This document shows positions 18,156 through 26,834 of a stretch of 42,116 nt of DNA, piece by piece. A program made the translations under genes and the position numbers. The DNA lies in contig JABWCH010000083.1 of NCBI GenBank assembly GCA_013359215.1, forward strand, positions 1 through 42,116, in the 5' to 3' direction. The notes under the pieces were generated by a model. That model was not told the DNA's origin and ran no database searches. It saw nothing but the letters and a program-made list of their open reading frames with translations. The stretch is from Candidatus Brocadiia bacterium. Its GTDB lineage: Bacteria; Planctomycetota; Uabimicrobiia; Uabimicrobiales; JABWCH01. Position 1 is the first letter of the stretch. Each line of letters opens with the position of its first letter.

Positions 18156-18889
18156 TTGCTGCTTTCTTTGGTTAATAGTTCGATTCTACAGAGTTTTTCT
18201 GCTTTTTGCATTTCAATTCTCCACATACCGCCCATACGGAGTTCTTCGCCCTGATAAATTTCGCAAGAACCATCGGAATAATAGACTTTGAGTAGAATGG
18301 CAGAACGAATTCGAGCAGAACCGCCTTGTAGCGCAATGCAAAGCGAATTATCAACACTGTCTCTTTCCCAATGCAGGGAAATCTCTTCTTCTTTGAATAA
18401 AGAAAAATCGCTGAGCAAAATATCCGATGGAATTTTGTCGGAAATGCCTGCTGCCCTGGATAATGGCAGAACCTTTTCTTCTGCTTTATCTTTAGAGAAA
18501 ACGCACAAAACAATTCCCTTTTGAAGAGAAAGCACGAGCTGCTCATAGAGGGTTCTGAAGTAATACGATTTTTCGTCTTTCTGGTCTTTTGTGCTACGCA
18601 AAGTTTCCCAAAAATTTTCCTCTGGCTTTAAGGCAATTTTCCACAGATCAGGATGACTTCGGGGTTCTAAAAGCTCATACTCCTGCTCAAGACAAAAATG
18701 GCATGTCAGAAGGTGAAATAGCGTATGATAGTAGAAGTCCCTATATTTTGTCTTTATATGAGAGAAGCATTTTTGAAGGACTTCTCCTTCCTGCCCTACA
18801 GTATCCAGGGGTATCCATTTTTCTGAAGCAGCAAAAAAAAGGACTTTTTTCTTGCAATCCGAGCAACCAGGTGTTAGCAGATTATACAT
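18152..18889 (-). CDS. unknown protein with two C-x2-C pairs, middle gene of cassette
   Basis: The 245-aa product starts at the ATG at 18889 behind AAGGA; an in-frame TTG six codons upstream is less likely. Cys9/Cys12 (CSDC) and Cys63/Cys66 (CHFC) could bind a metal. The C-terminal ~80 residues are rich in beta strands (SLHWERDS, SILLKVYYSDGS-like pattern). There is no signal peptide or membrane segment. It lies 36 bases after the 317-aa gene and overlaps the Lon-like gene by 4 bases. I do not recognise the family. Confidence 0.75.
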   Translation of the reverse strand: MYNLLTPGCSDCKKKVLFFAASEKWIPLDTVGQEGEVLQKCFSHIKTKYRDFYYHTLFHLLTCHFCLEQEYELLEPRSHPDLWKIALKPEENFWETLRSTKDQKDEKSYYFRTLYEQLVLSLQKGIVLCVFSKDKAEEKVLPLSRAAGISDKIPSDILLSDFSLFKEEEISLHWERDSVDNSLCIALQGGSARIRSAILLKVYYSDGSCEIYQGEELRMGGMWRIEMQKAEKLCRIELLTKESSK

Positions 18890-18925
18890 ATTGGATTTCC
18901 TTACCAAAAGTCGCCATTCTTTATT

Positions 18926-19879
18926 TTATGTTGACAAGATTTCTAGCTTTTGTAGGATTTCTTCTGCAAGATCATCGTAGTTTTCATCTTGTGGATTTTT
19001 ATCCTGGAATTTTTTTATAAAACCCTGAACAGATTCTTTGAGGATTAGCTTTATGTCTAGCATAAAATTCCCCTGGCGCGGGTCATAGCCTTTTTGCTGC
19101 AAAATTTCTTGATCCATAGAATAAAATTTGACGCTAGAGCTTTCCTGGTTTTGATATTCATAAGGCAAAGATACGCTTTTCTTTTCTGGAATTTCTTTTT
19201 GTCTTGGTTTCTTTTTTGCAGATAGTCGGTTGGGCTTATATTCATATAAAATGGTGTCTACAGAAAAATCTTTTTCTGGCAGCGACTTGCCAGGGTCAAA
19301 CCGATATACCATCTCTACGCTATCCCCAAAGCAAATCTTATCAAGCTGAAGATATGTATGAAGATAGATGGCAAAAGAATAAGTCCCTTTTTTATGCACT
19401 TCCCATTTTTGTTTTAGGAAAGACTCTAAAGAAATAGCTTCCTGGTTAGAGAATTCTGATGCCATCTTGAGCAAGCTGACAAAAGAAATATTTTGATTTT
19501 TTATAGCTTTTGAAAGGAAGAAGATACCCAGATTTTTTTCTATTTCCTTGGTTTGTACCTTGAAGCTGCTGCCTTTAGCACCAATCCAAAAAAAACCTTC
19601 TCTGTCAAAAACTTCCGATGTTTTGCTAAAGCGCAAGAGATATTTTTTATTTTTTTCATAAAAGGATTCCTGGCTAAACTTTAGCACAAGAGCGTATTGC
19701 GCAATCATTCCATTTTCATATTCTATAGGCTGGACAACAAGATGCACTCTGCTTTTTGCATTATAATAGGAATCCCAAATGCACAAATAGAACTTTTTTA
19801 TATCCACGCACTCAAAAGCACTTGCATAGATATAGCCTTCCTGCAATGTTTTATGCCTTAGCTTCCTTATTCTTAGCAT
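18926..19879 (-). CDS. unknown cytosolic protein, first gene of cassette
   Basis: The 317-aa product has no signal peptide or membrane helix. The first ~200 residues alternate strands and helices; a basic, low-complexity linker (around NRLSAKKKPRQKEIPEKK) separates them from a C-terminal helical segment ending DDLAEEILQKLEI. A strong GGGGGAAG ribosome-binding site precedes the ATG. It heads the three-gene cassette down to 16221. Nothing I recognise matches it. Confidence 0.72.
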   Translation of the reverse strand: MLRIRKLRHKTLQEGYIYASAFECVDIKKFYLCIWDSYYNAKSRVHLVVQPIEYENGMIAQYALVLKFSQESFYEKNKKYLLRFSKTSEVFDREGFFWIGAKGSSFKVQTKEIEKNLGIFFLSKAIKNQNISFVSLLKMASEFSNQEAISLESFLKQKWEVHKKGTYSFAIYLHTYLQLDKICFGDSVEMVYRFDPGKSLPEKDFSVDTILYEYKPNRLSAKKKPRQKEIPEKKSVSLPYEYQNQESSSVKFYSMDQEILQQKGYDPRQGNFMLDIKLILKESVQGFIKKFQDKNPQDENYDDLAEEILQKLEILST

Positions 19880-20190
19880 TCTTCCCCCTTTCTAAAAACG
19901 CGGAATGCCCCACCAGAATCTTTTCTTCTCTGATGTGAGTTATTTTTACCAAATGCAAAAGTTATTGGATTCTGAATTAGTTAAAAAAATCTGCAAAAGT
20001 ATAATAGTTATAAAATTTATAAAAAATTTTGTTTTAAATGCTTATGGATTTAGCTTCCAATCTGGATACATCAGAAAAGTATTTTATCACGAATTTTGCG
20101 AATGGACGAATAGCACGAATAGATCATCTTATTCGTGTTATATGTGTTATTCGTATTAAAATTAGGAGCTAAGTCAATAAGCGTTTTGTT
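19880..20190. other. intergenic region with repeat copy E
   Basis: This 311-base gap separates the three-gene cassette from the CHAT-caspase operon. Its right half holds an ATTCGT-type repeat (20085-20160). The left half is A/T-rich with no ORF I would support; it presumably holds the cassette promoter, but no clear -35/-10 or sigma-54 element was found. Confidence 0.6.
20085..20160. repeat. ATTCGT-type intergenic repeat, copy E, with hairpin
   Basis: The stretch contains ATCACGAAT, GCGAATGGACGAATAG and two ATTCGT words, as in copies A, C and D. CACGAATA (20114-20121) and TATTCGTG (20130-20137) pair perfectly around an 8-base loop. Confidence 0.65.
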
Positions 20191-20601
20191 TTAATCTAGT
20201 ACCACAATCTCAGAAGGGTCAGCCACAACTATGGCAAGGCATTCAGCAGGGATGCTGCTAAACATGATACTTTCGATTCTACCTTTTGCTCGGATGCGTT
20301 TGCCATGGTAGTGAGTTTTGATAGCAAAAAAAATATCTTGAGTGGATTCTGGTTTTATTTTGAGCATTTTAAAGGCTTTTTTTAGCGGAAATTGCACAGC
20401 AAAAGCATTTTTATCCATAAAGGATGGTGTGGAAAAAAGTCTGTAGTGTTCTCCTGGAATAAGCGGATGGGAGCTTTGGACAACAAACTCTACAGAAACC
20501 AGCTTATCTTTATATACATAAGCTTCTGATATAGGGATGCTACTATATCTATTGCAAGAAATTAAAATGATAAAAAATAATATAGTATAAAAAACTCTCA
20601 T
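20191..20601 (-). CDS. small lipoprotein with OB-fold-like domain
   Basis: The 136-aa product has a lipoprotein signal (FIILISC, lipid-modified Cys16). The C-terminal half has the pattern GKRIRAKGRIESI...LAIVVADPSEIVVLD, like the OB-fold-type beta barrels seen in small exported proteins. The ATG is 6 bases after the caspase gene's stop codon. It is the last gene of the lipoprotein-CHAT-caspase-lipoprotein operon and may tether or modulate the exported peptidases at a membrane; that role is inference. Confidence 0.78.
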   Translation of the reverse strand: MRVFYTILFFIILISCNRYSSIPISEAYVYKDKLVSVEFVVQSSHPLIPGEHYRLFSTPSFMDKNAFAVQFPLKKAFKMLKIKPESTQDIFFAIKTHYHGKRIRAKGRIESIMFSSIPAECLAIVVADPSEIVVLD

Positions 20602-20607
20602 ATTTTC

Positions 20608-22773
20608 TTAGTCTCTTGTTGTTTTAAAAGGTATAGTTATGGTTGTCCATTGGGGTGGATTGTTCATGATGGATACATCGCGGTAGGTGCTTGCCTTGCC
20701 TACCAGACCTTTGCGTTTGTTGCCAAAGACACTTTGGAATACGATTTTGCCTGCTTCAGAGCCTTCATTTACTGTAACAGCTCGGTCTTTAGCGAGTTCA
20801 GGAAGTTCGATTTCATGAAAATCCTGGGGTTGAGTTGTAACGATGATTTTGAATGCTTCTCGGCCAAAGGATTGGGAGGAATTTATCTGACCAGGCAAAA
20901 GAAGCTTATTTTTCTGGCCTGGTTCTACGTAGTTGTTTGTCTGGCCTTTTTTGGGGAATAATACGCTTACTTTCATAAGGCTATTGATATAAACTACCGT
21001 TACATAGACTCGTTCTTCCCCTTCGTTGCTGAATTCTATTCCAAATTGCTGTCTGTGCTTGAGTGTAGGCAAAAGTTCGTTTGGCTGTTTGGGAATTTTG
21101 CTTTCTCCTCTGTAGTAAAATCCCATTTTTTTTATGCTTACAAGCTCAGAGCTGACATTCAGGCTATGTTCTGTTGGCTTTAAAGTTAAAAGATTTCGGA
21201 CTTTATTGAATTGGATCAAGGCATTCGATAGTATTCTGGCTGATTCTTGATTGTCTTCAAATGGCATAGGGCTAAAGCCTTTTGGCTCATATTCTTCCTT
21301 ATTTCGTGTATCGAAATTTCGGGAAAGGCTCTCCTGATCGGGTTCTGCCCAGACCAAAACCGCTTTTTTTCTTCCTATTCTCAATACAGCATCAGCATCG
21401 TGATTTTTTTCGATTAGATCAATGACACCAGATTGGCTCAGACCAGATAGGGCTTTCTGAAAGCATGAGGGAAGCTTCTCAAAAGGGAAGGCTTCTCCCT
21501 GGGCTGTAGTCATTCCCTGGCTTTGGATCAGGTATTCTTTTTCTATGTAGAGCTTGAGGCGAAAGTCTCCATAGCTATGGACTAGCTCCACAGCGTCCCA
21601 GTCTATCTGGATTTCTTCCAGGCTGGACTGCTTTTCCCAAAAGCGTTCAGGAATGACATTCTGGAAAGAAGATTGTTCTTCTTTGGTGAGTGGCCTTGCT
21701 GTGCTTTGCCAGGCATCGGCTGTATCAATAATAACCAGAAGGTGTGGAATCAATACAGAGCCTTTGACTGGAATTTTCTCTGCTGCGGGAACAAGGCAAA
21801 AAACAGAGCCTTTGTTTATATCGCGTAGATTGCCGCCATTGAGTATAATTCTCTCGTCTTCAATAAAAATTTCCTGGACTTTAGAGGTTTTCGGCAAAGA
21901 GAGCGATTTTATTCCTAAGACTTCGCTCAGATCGTCTCCTTCTAGCGAAGGCGAAGGCGAATTGGGGATTCTTTGGTATTCTTCTTTGATTTTTTGGAAA
22001 ACAGTGCGCCACTTTATTCCTTCTTCTTTGCTTTGTTCTATGGCTTTTACAAGATGGTAGGTAAGCATACCATATTGAATTTTGTTTTCTTTAGCCATGT
22101 ATTCAGGCTCTTTTTCATAAGACTGGCATGCTGAAACAAAGAGAATGCCTGGCAAAGCATTTTTCTCTCGTATTATGGTATTTTGAGGGGAAGAATGGCT
22201 TGTGGTGATCTTTCGATCCAGGCTTCTTGTTTTGGTAGCACCACGAGTCCCTGTCCCAGAATGGCAGCAATCCAAAATCACTGTAGTGTAAGCCTGTAGT
22301 TCTGATAATTTTTTTAGCAAAAGGCTATCGAGTTCATCGTCTGTAATGTCGTTTTTGCCCTGCTTCATATCACTATCATAGGAAACAAGCGTTTCGTCTT
22401 CGCCATCGGCTTCATCGCCGTCTTCATCTGACTTTTGAGAACCATGCCCACTATAGAAAAAAACAACACGTGTTGCTGGGCCAGAAGCTTTGACCTTTTC
22501 TTGGAGCTTGCTGAATTGCTCTATGATATTTTGTCTTTTTGCTTGTTCATTGAAAAGAGTGGCTATGTTCTCTGCTTTGAAGGCAAATCTTTTTACAAGG
22601 ACATTTTTTAAAAGCTCTACGTCGTTTTTGCATCCATCCAGCCATAGAGATTCTGCTAGATTTTCGTATTTGTCTATTCCAATCATTAAAGCGTAAGCTT
22701 CTTTTTCTTGTGGCTGTGCATAGATAATAGAAAAAGCCAAAAGTAAAATACTCATAGAGATGAAAAGATTCAT
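20608..22773 (-). CDS. exported metacaspase-like peptidase with DUF4384-like C-terminus
   Basis: The 721-aa product has a signal peptide (about 1-19) and a caspase domain (about 24-290) starting AYALMIGIDKYENL. The catalytic residues are visible: His110 in FYSGHGSQ and Cys170 in ILDCCHSG, with an acidic stretch (DEDGDEADGEDE) between them that could bind calcium, as in metacaspases. After a GSVFCLV-type segment (about 310-480), residues about 560-721 form a DUF4384-like beta domain (FGIEFSNEGEERVYVTVVYI...VLFPKKGQ). AAAGGAG precedes the ATG. The C-terminal half is related to that of the Lon-like protein at 16221-18155. It is co-transcribed with the CHAT gene upstream (gap 32 bases). Confidence 0.93.
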   Translation of the reverse strand: MNLFISMSILLLAFSIIYAQPQEKEAYALMIGIDKYENLAESLWLDGCKNDVELLKNVLVKRFAFKAENIATLFNEQAKRQNIIEQFSKLQEKVKASGPATRVVFFYSGHGSQKSDEDGDEADGEDETLVSYDSDMKQGKNDITDDELDSLLLKKLSELQAYTTVILDCCHSGTGTRGATKTRSLDRKITTSHSSPQNTIIREKNALPGILFVSACQSYEKEPEYMAKENKIQYGMLTYHLVKAIEQSKEEGIKWRTVFQKIKEEYQRIPNSPSPSLEGDDLSEVLGIKSLSLPKTSKVQEIFIEDERIILNGGNLRDINKGSVFCLVPAAEKIPVKGSVLIPHLLVIIDTADAWQSTARPLTKEEQSSFQNVIPERFWEKQSSLEEIQIDWDAVELVHSYGDFRLKLYIEKEYLIQSQGMTTAQGEAFPFEKLPSCFQKALSGLSQSGVIDLIEKNHDADAVLRIGRKKAVLVWAEPDQESLSRNFDTRNKEEYEPKGFSPMPFEDNQESARILSNALIQFNKVRNLLTLKPTEHSLNVSSELVSIKKMGFYYRGESKIPKQPNELLPTLKHRQQFGIEFSNEGEERVYVTVVYINSLMKVSVLFPKKGQTNNYVEPGQKNKLLLPGQINSSQSFGREAFKIIVTTQPQDFHEIELPELAKDRAVTVNEGSEAGKIVFQSVFGNKRKGLVGKASTYRDVSIMNNPPQWTTITIPFKTTRD

Positions 22774-22805
22774 AGTGCGATACTCCTTTTTTCGAATAAC
22801 AAAGG

Positions 22806-25800
22806 CTATTTTTCCCCGATATAAACACGATCATCGCCAAGGATGGTGTAAACTGCCCAGAAATAAGGGTGTAGCCATGGCTCAAAGCCTTTGGAAGATC
22901 TTAATCTGCTTATAAATTGGCGTTGTGCATCTGCCAGTGCATGAGGGGCTGTTTTTGCATGAGACAGGGATATAAAAAAATCTTTCATGAGAATGGGGCC
23001 TGTTGCATCATATACATCCCAAAGACCAGAAACAATACTGCGTGTTCCTGATTGGAGAAAGGCTCGGCTAAGCCCAAATAAATCGTCTCCTGGCATAGGC
23101 GATCTGTCGGCGAGCCCTGAATAGCAAGCACTCATGACAATCATGTCTGTGTATATCCGATGTTGAAATATTTCTCTGGCAGAGAGATGTATTGTTTCCT
23201 CGTTTGTAGAATAAAGCAAAAGATGGCTGTCCAGAGGAGAATCAGGATTGTTTTTTCCATGAGTTGCAAACAGCAGTAGCCCAGGATTCTTGAGAAGACC
23301 TTGAGCATTGTCTTTATTGCCTTGCTCATTCATACAGATTTGCTTCACTTGAGAACCGAAAACCTCTTTTAAGTTTTGCACGTCTTTTTCTACGCCTGGC
23401 AAAGGGGCTACAGGGAAGTCCGATATGGCTAATGCCGAAATATCATGAATGGGCTTTAAAGTGCGTTGCCTGAGAATATCCCATGCAGTGATGGAGGGGC
23501 TGCTGCACAGGCTAAAAGGCTCTTCTAAAAAAAATTGGGGTTTAGCCATTTCCCATTTTCCTAATTTGCGATTGTCTTTTTCCACAACAAGCGCAGCAAA
23601 TGGGAAATAATGGAGAATGTGGTGGGGAACAAGGATCAAAGTCTTTGCTTTGCGCAGTTCTCCTAGGATAGCAGAAGGAATCAGCTTTTGATAAAAACTA
23701 TGCAGCTTGTCTTGCCAGGAATGATCCATGCCTTTTCCTGATCTCAACCTTCGCAAAATTTTTGCGGCAGAGTGGTCTATTTCATTTAGGAAAGAGTTTA
23801 TTTCCACAACAAGATGCAAAGAAAAGTCTGATTTGCTTTTTAAAGACAAAGGGTAGGCTGTTACTTTTCCTTTTGTATCCACGAAAAAAGCGTATGCGTT
23901 GTGGCTGCCTATAAAATATTCCAGTAAAGCTATATCTTTTGGCCAGGCAGAAAGGATTTGTTTTATGTTTCGGACTTTATAGCTGGACGAGACAGCCGAT
24001 ACGCTGCTTGTTACAATGAGATTCTGGAATGCTTGTGCCTTAGCCCATTCTGCGTATTGCAGTGCCTCTTCATCTTGTCCTTCTGCTATCAGCAAGTCGA
24101 TGATATTCTCGTTTACATGAGCGCGGCTGGCGAAAAAGCTTGCATACCCAAGACCTATGTTGTCCTGAGGAATCTGATCCCGCAAAACCTCAGAAATGAG
24201 GTGAGAAATTTTACAGTGGTGCAATGCCTTTTTTCTATCAATATCTTTGCTGTTGGCATAGTAAAGCCCGATTAAGCGGTGGACGCTCTCTGCTCCAGGC
24301 AAAGAACCAGAGGTTATATAATTTTTAAGGGCTTCCTGTGCAAACTGAATGCACTGATCTTCCTGATTGCGCAAGGCAAGACGTGCTTTTATCTCCCAAA
24401 CCGTTCCATGCAAGAAAGGTTGTATCTGCTTATAGTTTATGTTGGCTAAAATACTATCGGAAAGATCGCAAGATTTTTTGTAACTAGCCTTGAGTAAGGC
24501 ATGGTGGCCTGGATGCTGAGGATTTCCAAAAGTTCGGACAATATCGTTTAAAAGCGCATACAACCTGACAAGATTTGCCTTTAGAGCGAACTCGTCTTCG
24601 ATTTCCTGGCAATATCCAAGAGCCTTTTCGTAATGGTCGTGGGCATATATCCAATCTCTAAATGCCTTGAATAGAGGCAATTTTGACCCTGTTGCCATCT
24701 GAAAGGCATGGTTGTAAAGGCGGTCTTGGGATCGTTTGAAAAGGATATTAGCATAGTTGTTGTGAGCTAGAAACTTGTCTTCTGAAAGGCTATCTGGAAT
24801 ATCCTGGATCGCTTCTCCCAAGAGCGAATCGATTTCTTCTTCTTTGCCGATGGCTGATTCTGCCAGCAAAATTGCTTTATAGATTTGTCCTAAGTATCTT
24901 GCTCTTCCTTGCGCGAGAAGTGTTTTCCCTTCTTCTAGCTTGAGCATAGCGTCTTTCCATTTATATAGAATAACGTCCTGGCGAATTTTATCTATTAGCG
25001 CGATTCCTGTTGGCTTTACCCAAAGCTTATCTTGCTCGGAAGAGGTTGTCAACTGTTGGTAAATTCCTTTTTTCATTTTCCCTAGATAAGGAGTAAGGGA
25101 TTCCTCAGGAAGGCTATCTAAAATATCAAAAGCATCGCAAAAATAGGGAGCTAACTTGCCCTTTTTATCCTTATGGGAAAGCAAATGCTCTACAGCCAAT
25201 TGGATATAAAGAGGATTATTTCCCTCTGCAAACAGCAGTCTGGCCTTACGCAAAAAGCTATCTTCCTGTTCCTGATGTAGAAAAAAGCGTATAGTATTTC
25301 TATCTCCTTCTATCTGTAAGCTATATTCTCCTTCGGGCAGCCCAGACTTGAATCTATCAGGAAGGTCAGGAATTTCATGAAACAAAACTTTATGCTGATT
25401 TTCAGGAAAGGGAATCCGAAGGGAAATCGGAATCCTGATGCCTTTTAGCAAGACAACGAAGGCAGGCATTTGACCATTCTCTTGCTTCCTGTAGAAATTG
25501 GGCTTTCCATTCATAAGAATGGACGCATTCGAGGGAATAATAAAGCTGCCAATACTGCGATAAGCTCCCAGGCTTGTCAATTGTGTCATAGGATGCGTGA
25601 GCTGAGGTATTCCTGTATTTTTATCAGAGCTTTGGCCGCGGCTTAGATGATTCCAGGATGGATTAGATGAAGATTGAGAATCCCATGCAGGCATTGTCCA
25701 TTCTTCTGATGGCTTTAAATATTGTATTCCTTCCAGATCGCCCTGCCTCCAGACAACCAAAGCATAGCTTTCTTTATCCATCTGGATGCTAGAATCTGCA

Positions 25801-25931
25801 TCTGCATTAAAGAAAAATCTTTGTTCTTTATCTAAACCAAGGAGGATTGCATTTTTCTCCTGAGCAAAAGTAAGAACCGCTAAAATAAAAAGATAAAATG
25901 TCATTTTGAACATCATAAATAATATACCCAT
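22806..25931 (-). CDS. exported CHAT peptidase with TPR-like helical region
   Basis: The 1041-aa product has a signal peptide (about 1-24), an N-terminal beta-rich domain to about 230 (IPISLRIPFPEN, GEYSLQIEGDRNT), a long TPR-like helical region (about 240-650), and a CHAT domain in the last ~350 residues. His891 (LFATHGKN) and Cys936 (MSACYSG) are the expected catalytic pair. No clear Shine-Dalgarno precedes the first ATG; ATGs at codons 6, 7 and 10 are possible starts and all keep the signal peptide. It sits between a lipoprotein gene and the metacaspase gene. CHAT peptidases are known to activate or cleave partner proteins; the adjacent caspase is an obvious candidate substrate, which is inference. 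Confidence 0.92.
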   Translation of the reverse strand: MGILFMMFKMTFYLFILAVLTFAQEKNAILLGLDKEQRFFFNADADSSIQMDKESYALVVWRQGDLEGIQYLKPSEEWTMPAWDSQSSSNPSWNHLSRGQSSDKNTGIPQLTHPMTQLTSLGAYRSIGSFIIPSNASILMNGKPNFYRKQENGQMPAFVVLLKGIRIPISLRIPFPENQHKVLFHEIPDLPDRFKSGLPEGEYSLQIEGDRNTIRFFLHQEQEDSFLRKARLLFAEGNNPLYIQLAVEHLLSHKDKKGKLAPYFCDAFDILDSLPEESLTPYLGKMKKGIYQQLTTSSEQDKLWVKPTGIALIDKIRQDVILYKWKDAMLKLEEGKTLLAQGRARYLGQIYKAILLAESAIGKEEEIDSLLGEAIQDIPDSLSEDKFLAHNNYANILFKRSQDRLYNHAFQMATGSKLPLFKAFRDWIYAHDHYEKALGYCQEIEDEFALKANLVRLYALLNDIVRTFGNPQHPGHHALLKASYKKSCDLSDSILANINYKQIQPFLHGTVWEIKARLALRNQEDQCIQFAQEALKNYITSGSLPGAESVHRLIGLYYANSKDIDRKKALHHCKISHLISEVLRDQIPQDNIGLGYASFFASRAHVNENIIDLLIAEGQDEEALQYAEWAKAQAFQNLIVTSSVSAVSSSYKVRNIKQILSAWPKDIALLEYFIGSHNAYAFFVDTKGKVTAYPLSLKSKSDFSLHLVVEINSFLNEIDHSAAKILRRLRSGKGMDHSWQDKLHSFYQKLIPSAILGELRKAKTLILVPHHILHYFPFAALVVEKDNRKLGKWEMAKPQFFLEEPFSLCSSPSITAWDILRQRTLKPIHDISALAISDFPVAPLPGVEKDVQNLKEVFGSQVKQICMNEQGNKDNAQGLLKNPGLLLFATHGKNNPDSPLDSHLLLYSTNEETIHLSAREIFQHRIYTDMIVMSACYSGLADRSPMPGDDLFGLSRAFLQSGTRSIVSGLWDVYDATGPILMKDFFISLSHAKTAPHALADAQRQFISRLRSSKGFEPWLHPYFWAVYTILGDDRVYIGEK

Positions 25932-25976
25932 TATATTGAGTTACTAGATCTTAAAGTTTTATGTTGCATTGGAAAA

Positions 25977-26357
25977 CTATTTTTCAGCTTCTTCTTGCAA
26001 AGGGATATGGAATTTTTTTGCGTATATTTGGGCTTCTTTTAAAGAGGGAAATCGGCATTCAATCAGAATTTGTTTTTGGTATTGTATTCCTTCTATCTTG
26101 ATAGAGGTTACGCGAGAACAATCCTTTGCTTCTTCGCCAAAGTTTAAAAGACAATATTCGGATAGAGAATCGTTTTGTATGTGTATGTCTTTTGTCGCGG
26201 AAGAATAGATTTTTTTTATGCTGAAATCTTGTGGCCGCTGCTTGATTTTTTTTATAATTCTTTCACAATAGCATCTATTTTTTACATCTAAAGAACATCC
26301 AGTACAAAAAATAAACACTATAGAAAACATTAAGTAGCAAAAGAAATGGCACTTCAT
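25977..26357 (-). CDS. small lipoprotein, first gene of the CHAT-caspase operon
   Basis: The 126-aa product has a lipoprotein signal ending FCTGC. The C-terminal ~40 residues (LIECRFPSLKEAQIYAKKF) look like a SPOR-type alpha/beta unit, which in known SPOR proteins binds denuded peptidoglycan; here the match is partial. AAAGGGG lies about 8 bases before the ATG. It is 45 bases upstream of the CHAT gene and just downstream of a candidate sigma-54 promoter (26385-26400). Confidence 0.72.
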   Translation of the reverse strand: MKCHFFCYLMFSIVFIFCTGCSLDVKNRCYCERIIKKIKQRPQDFSIKKIYSSATKDIHIQNDSLSEYCLLNFGEEAKDCSRVTSIKIEGIQYQKQILIECRFPSLKEAQIYAKKFHIPLQEEAEK

Positions 26358-26384
26358 AAGTATCCCCTTTTTTCTACAAAACCA

Positions 26385-26400
26385 AGCAAATAGTATGCCT
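26385..26400 (-). promoter_or_regulatory. candidate sigma-54 (-24/-12) promoter for the lipoprotein-CHAT-caspase operon
   Basis: On the minus strand the sequence AGGCATACTATTTGCT has GG and GC exactly 12 bases apart and a TTTGCT downstream half, as in the TGGCAC-N5-TTGC consensus. Transcription would start near 26374, leaving a 17-base leader that contains the AAAGGGG ribosome-binding site. The upstream half is imperfect. Confidence 0.4.
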
Positions 26401-26444
26401 TCCCTAAAATGAATTAAAAATTTTTTTTTAATGTAATCAAAGCT

Positions 26445-26493
26445 AAATTACCAGTGGGCTGGTATATATACGCCTTTTCAGACCAAAGATTCA
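26445..26493 (+). repeat. REP-like segment, copy 1
   Basis: AATTACCAGTGGGCTGGTAT followed by CTTTTCAGACCAAAG aligns with 33147-33196 (AATTTACCCATGGGCTAGTA, CTTTCAGGGTAAAG). Two palindrome-centred blocks at the same distance resemble REP elements associated with RAYT transposases. No transposase is in the window. Confidence 0.4.
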
Positions 26494-26518
26494 AGGCTTT
26501 TCCATTGGCGCAAGTCGT

Positions 26519-26616
26519 AAATTTTTATAAAAACTATTCGTGCCATTCGACCATTCGTCTTATTCGTGATAAAAATCTTTGCTTTTGCAGCAAACATCTA
26601 GCTTCTGAGTTTCTAT
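26519..26616 (+). repeat. ATTCGT-type intergenic repeat, copy C
   Basis: About 98 bases that match the reverse complement of 16049-16150 with only scattered differences. It contains four ATTCG words and the shared block CTTATTCGTGATAAAAATC. Confidence 0.8.
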
Positions 26617-26651
26617 CCATGAATTAGTTAAGCTATACAATCTAAACGTAA

Positions 26652-26676
26652 AAAGTCTCAACTGGGTTGAAACTTT
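26652..26676. promoter_or_regulatory. 11-bp dyad with 3-base spacer, possible operator
   Basis: AAAGTCTCAAC and GTTGAAACTTT are inverted copies with one mismatch, separated by TGG. It lies 42 bases upstream of the operator array and may be another regulator site, or a hairpin. Confidence 0.35.
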
Positions 26677-26717
26677 ATATAGATAAGATGGTTTTGTGTA
26701 AAGTGGACAATTTTAGA

Positions 26718-26768
26718 TGTAACAGTGACACAATGTAACAGTGACAAAGTGTAACAAGATGTGTGACA
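26718..26768. promoter_or_regulatory. operator array: TGTAACAGTGACA repeated with 16-bp period
   Basis: TGTAACAGTGACA occurs exactly at 26718-26730 and 26734-26746. A third TGTAACA begins at 26750, again 16 bases on, followed by TGTGACA at 26762-26768. Each 13-mer is a partial palindrome, TGT-N-AC-N-GT-N-ACA. The array lies about 75-125 bases upstream of the start predicted from the sigma-54 element at 26819-26834, the usual position of enhancer-binding-protein sites. Confidence 0.65.
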
Positions 26769-26818
26769 AAAAATACCAGACAACAGGAAAATCATAGCAA
26801 AAAAAGGATTAAAAATAA

Positions 26819-26834
26819 TGGCATGACATTTGCA
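26819..26834 (+). promoter_or_regulatory. candidate sigma-54 (-24/-12) promoter for the lectin operon
   Basis: TGGCATG-ACAT-TTGCA matches the consensus TGGCACG-N4-TTGCA with a single change, and GG and GC are exactly 12 bases apart. Transcription would begin near 26845, giving a ~55-base leader with AGGAG before the ATG at 26901. The upstream operator array strengthens the call. Confidence 0.6.
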
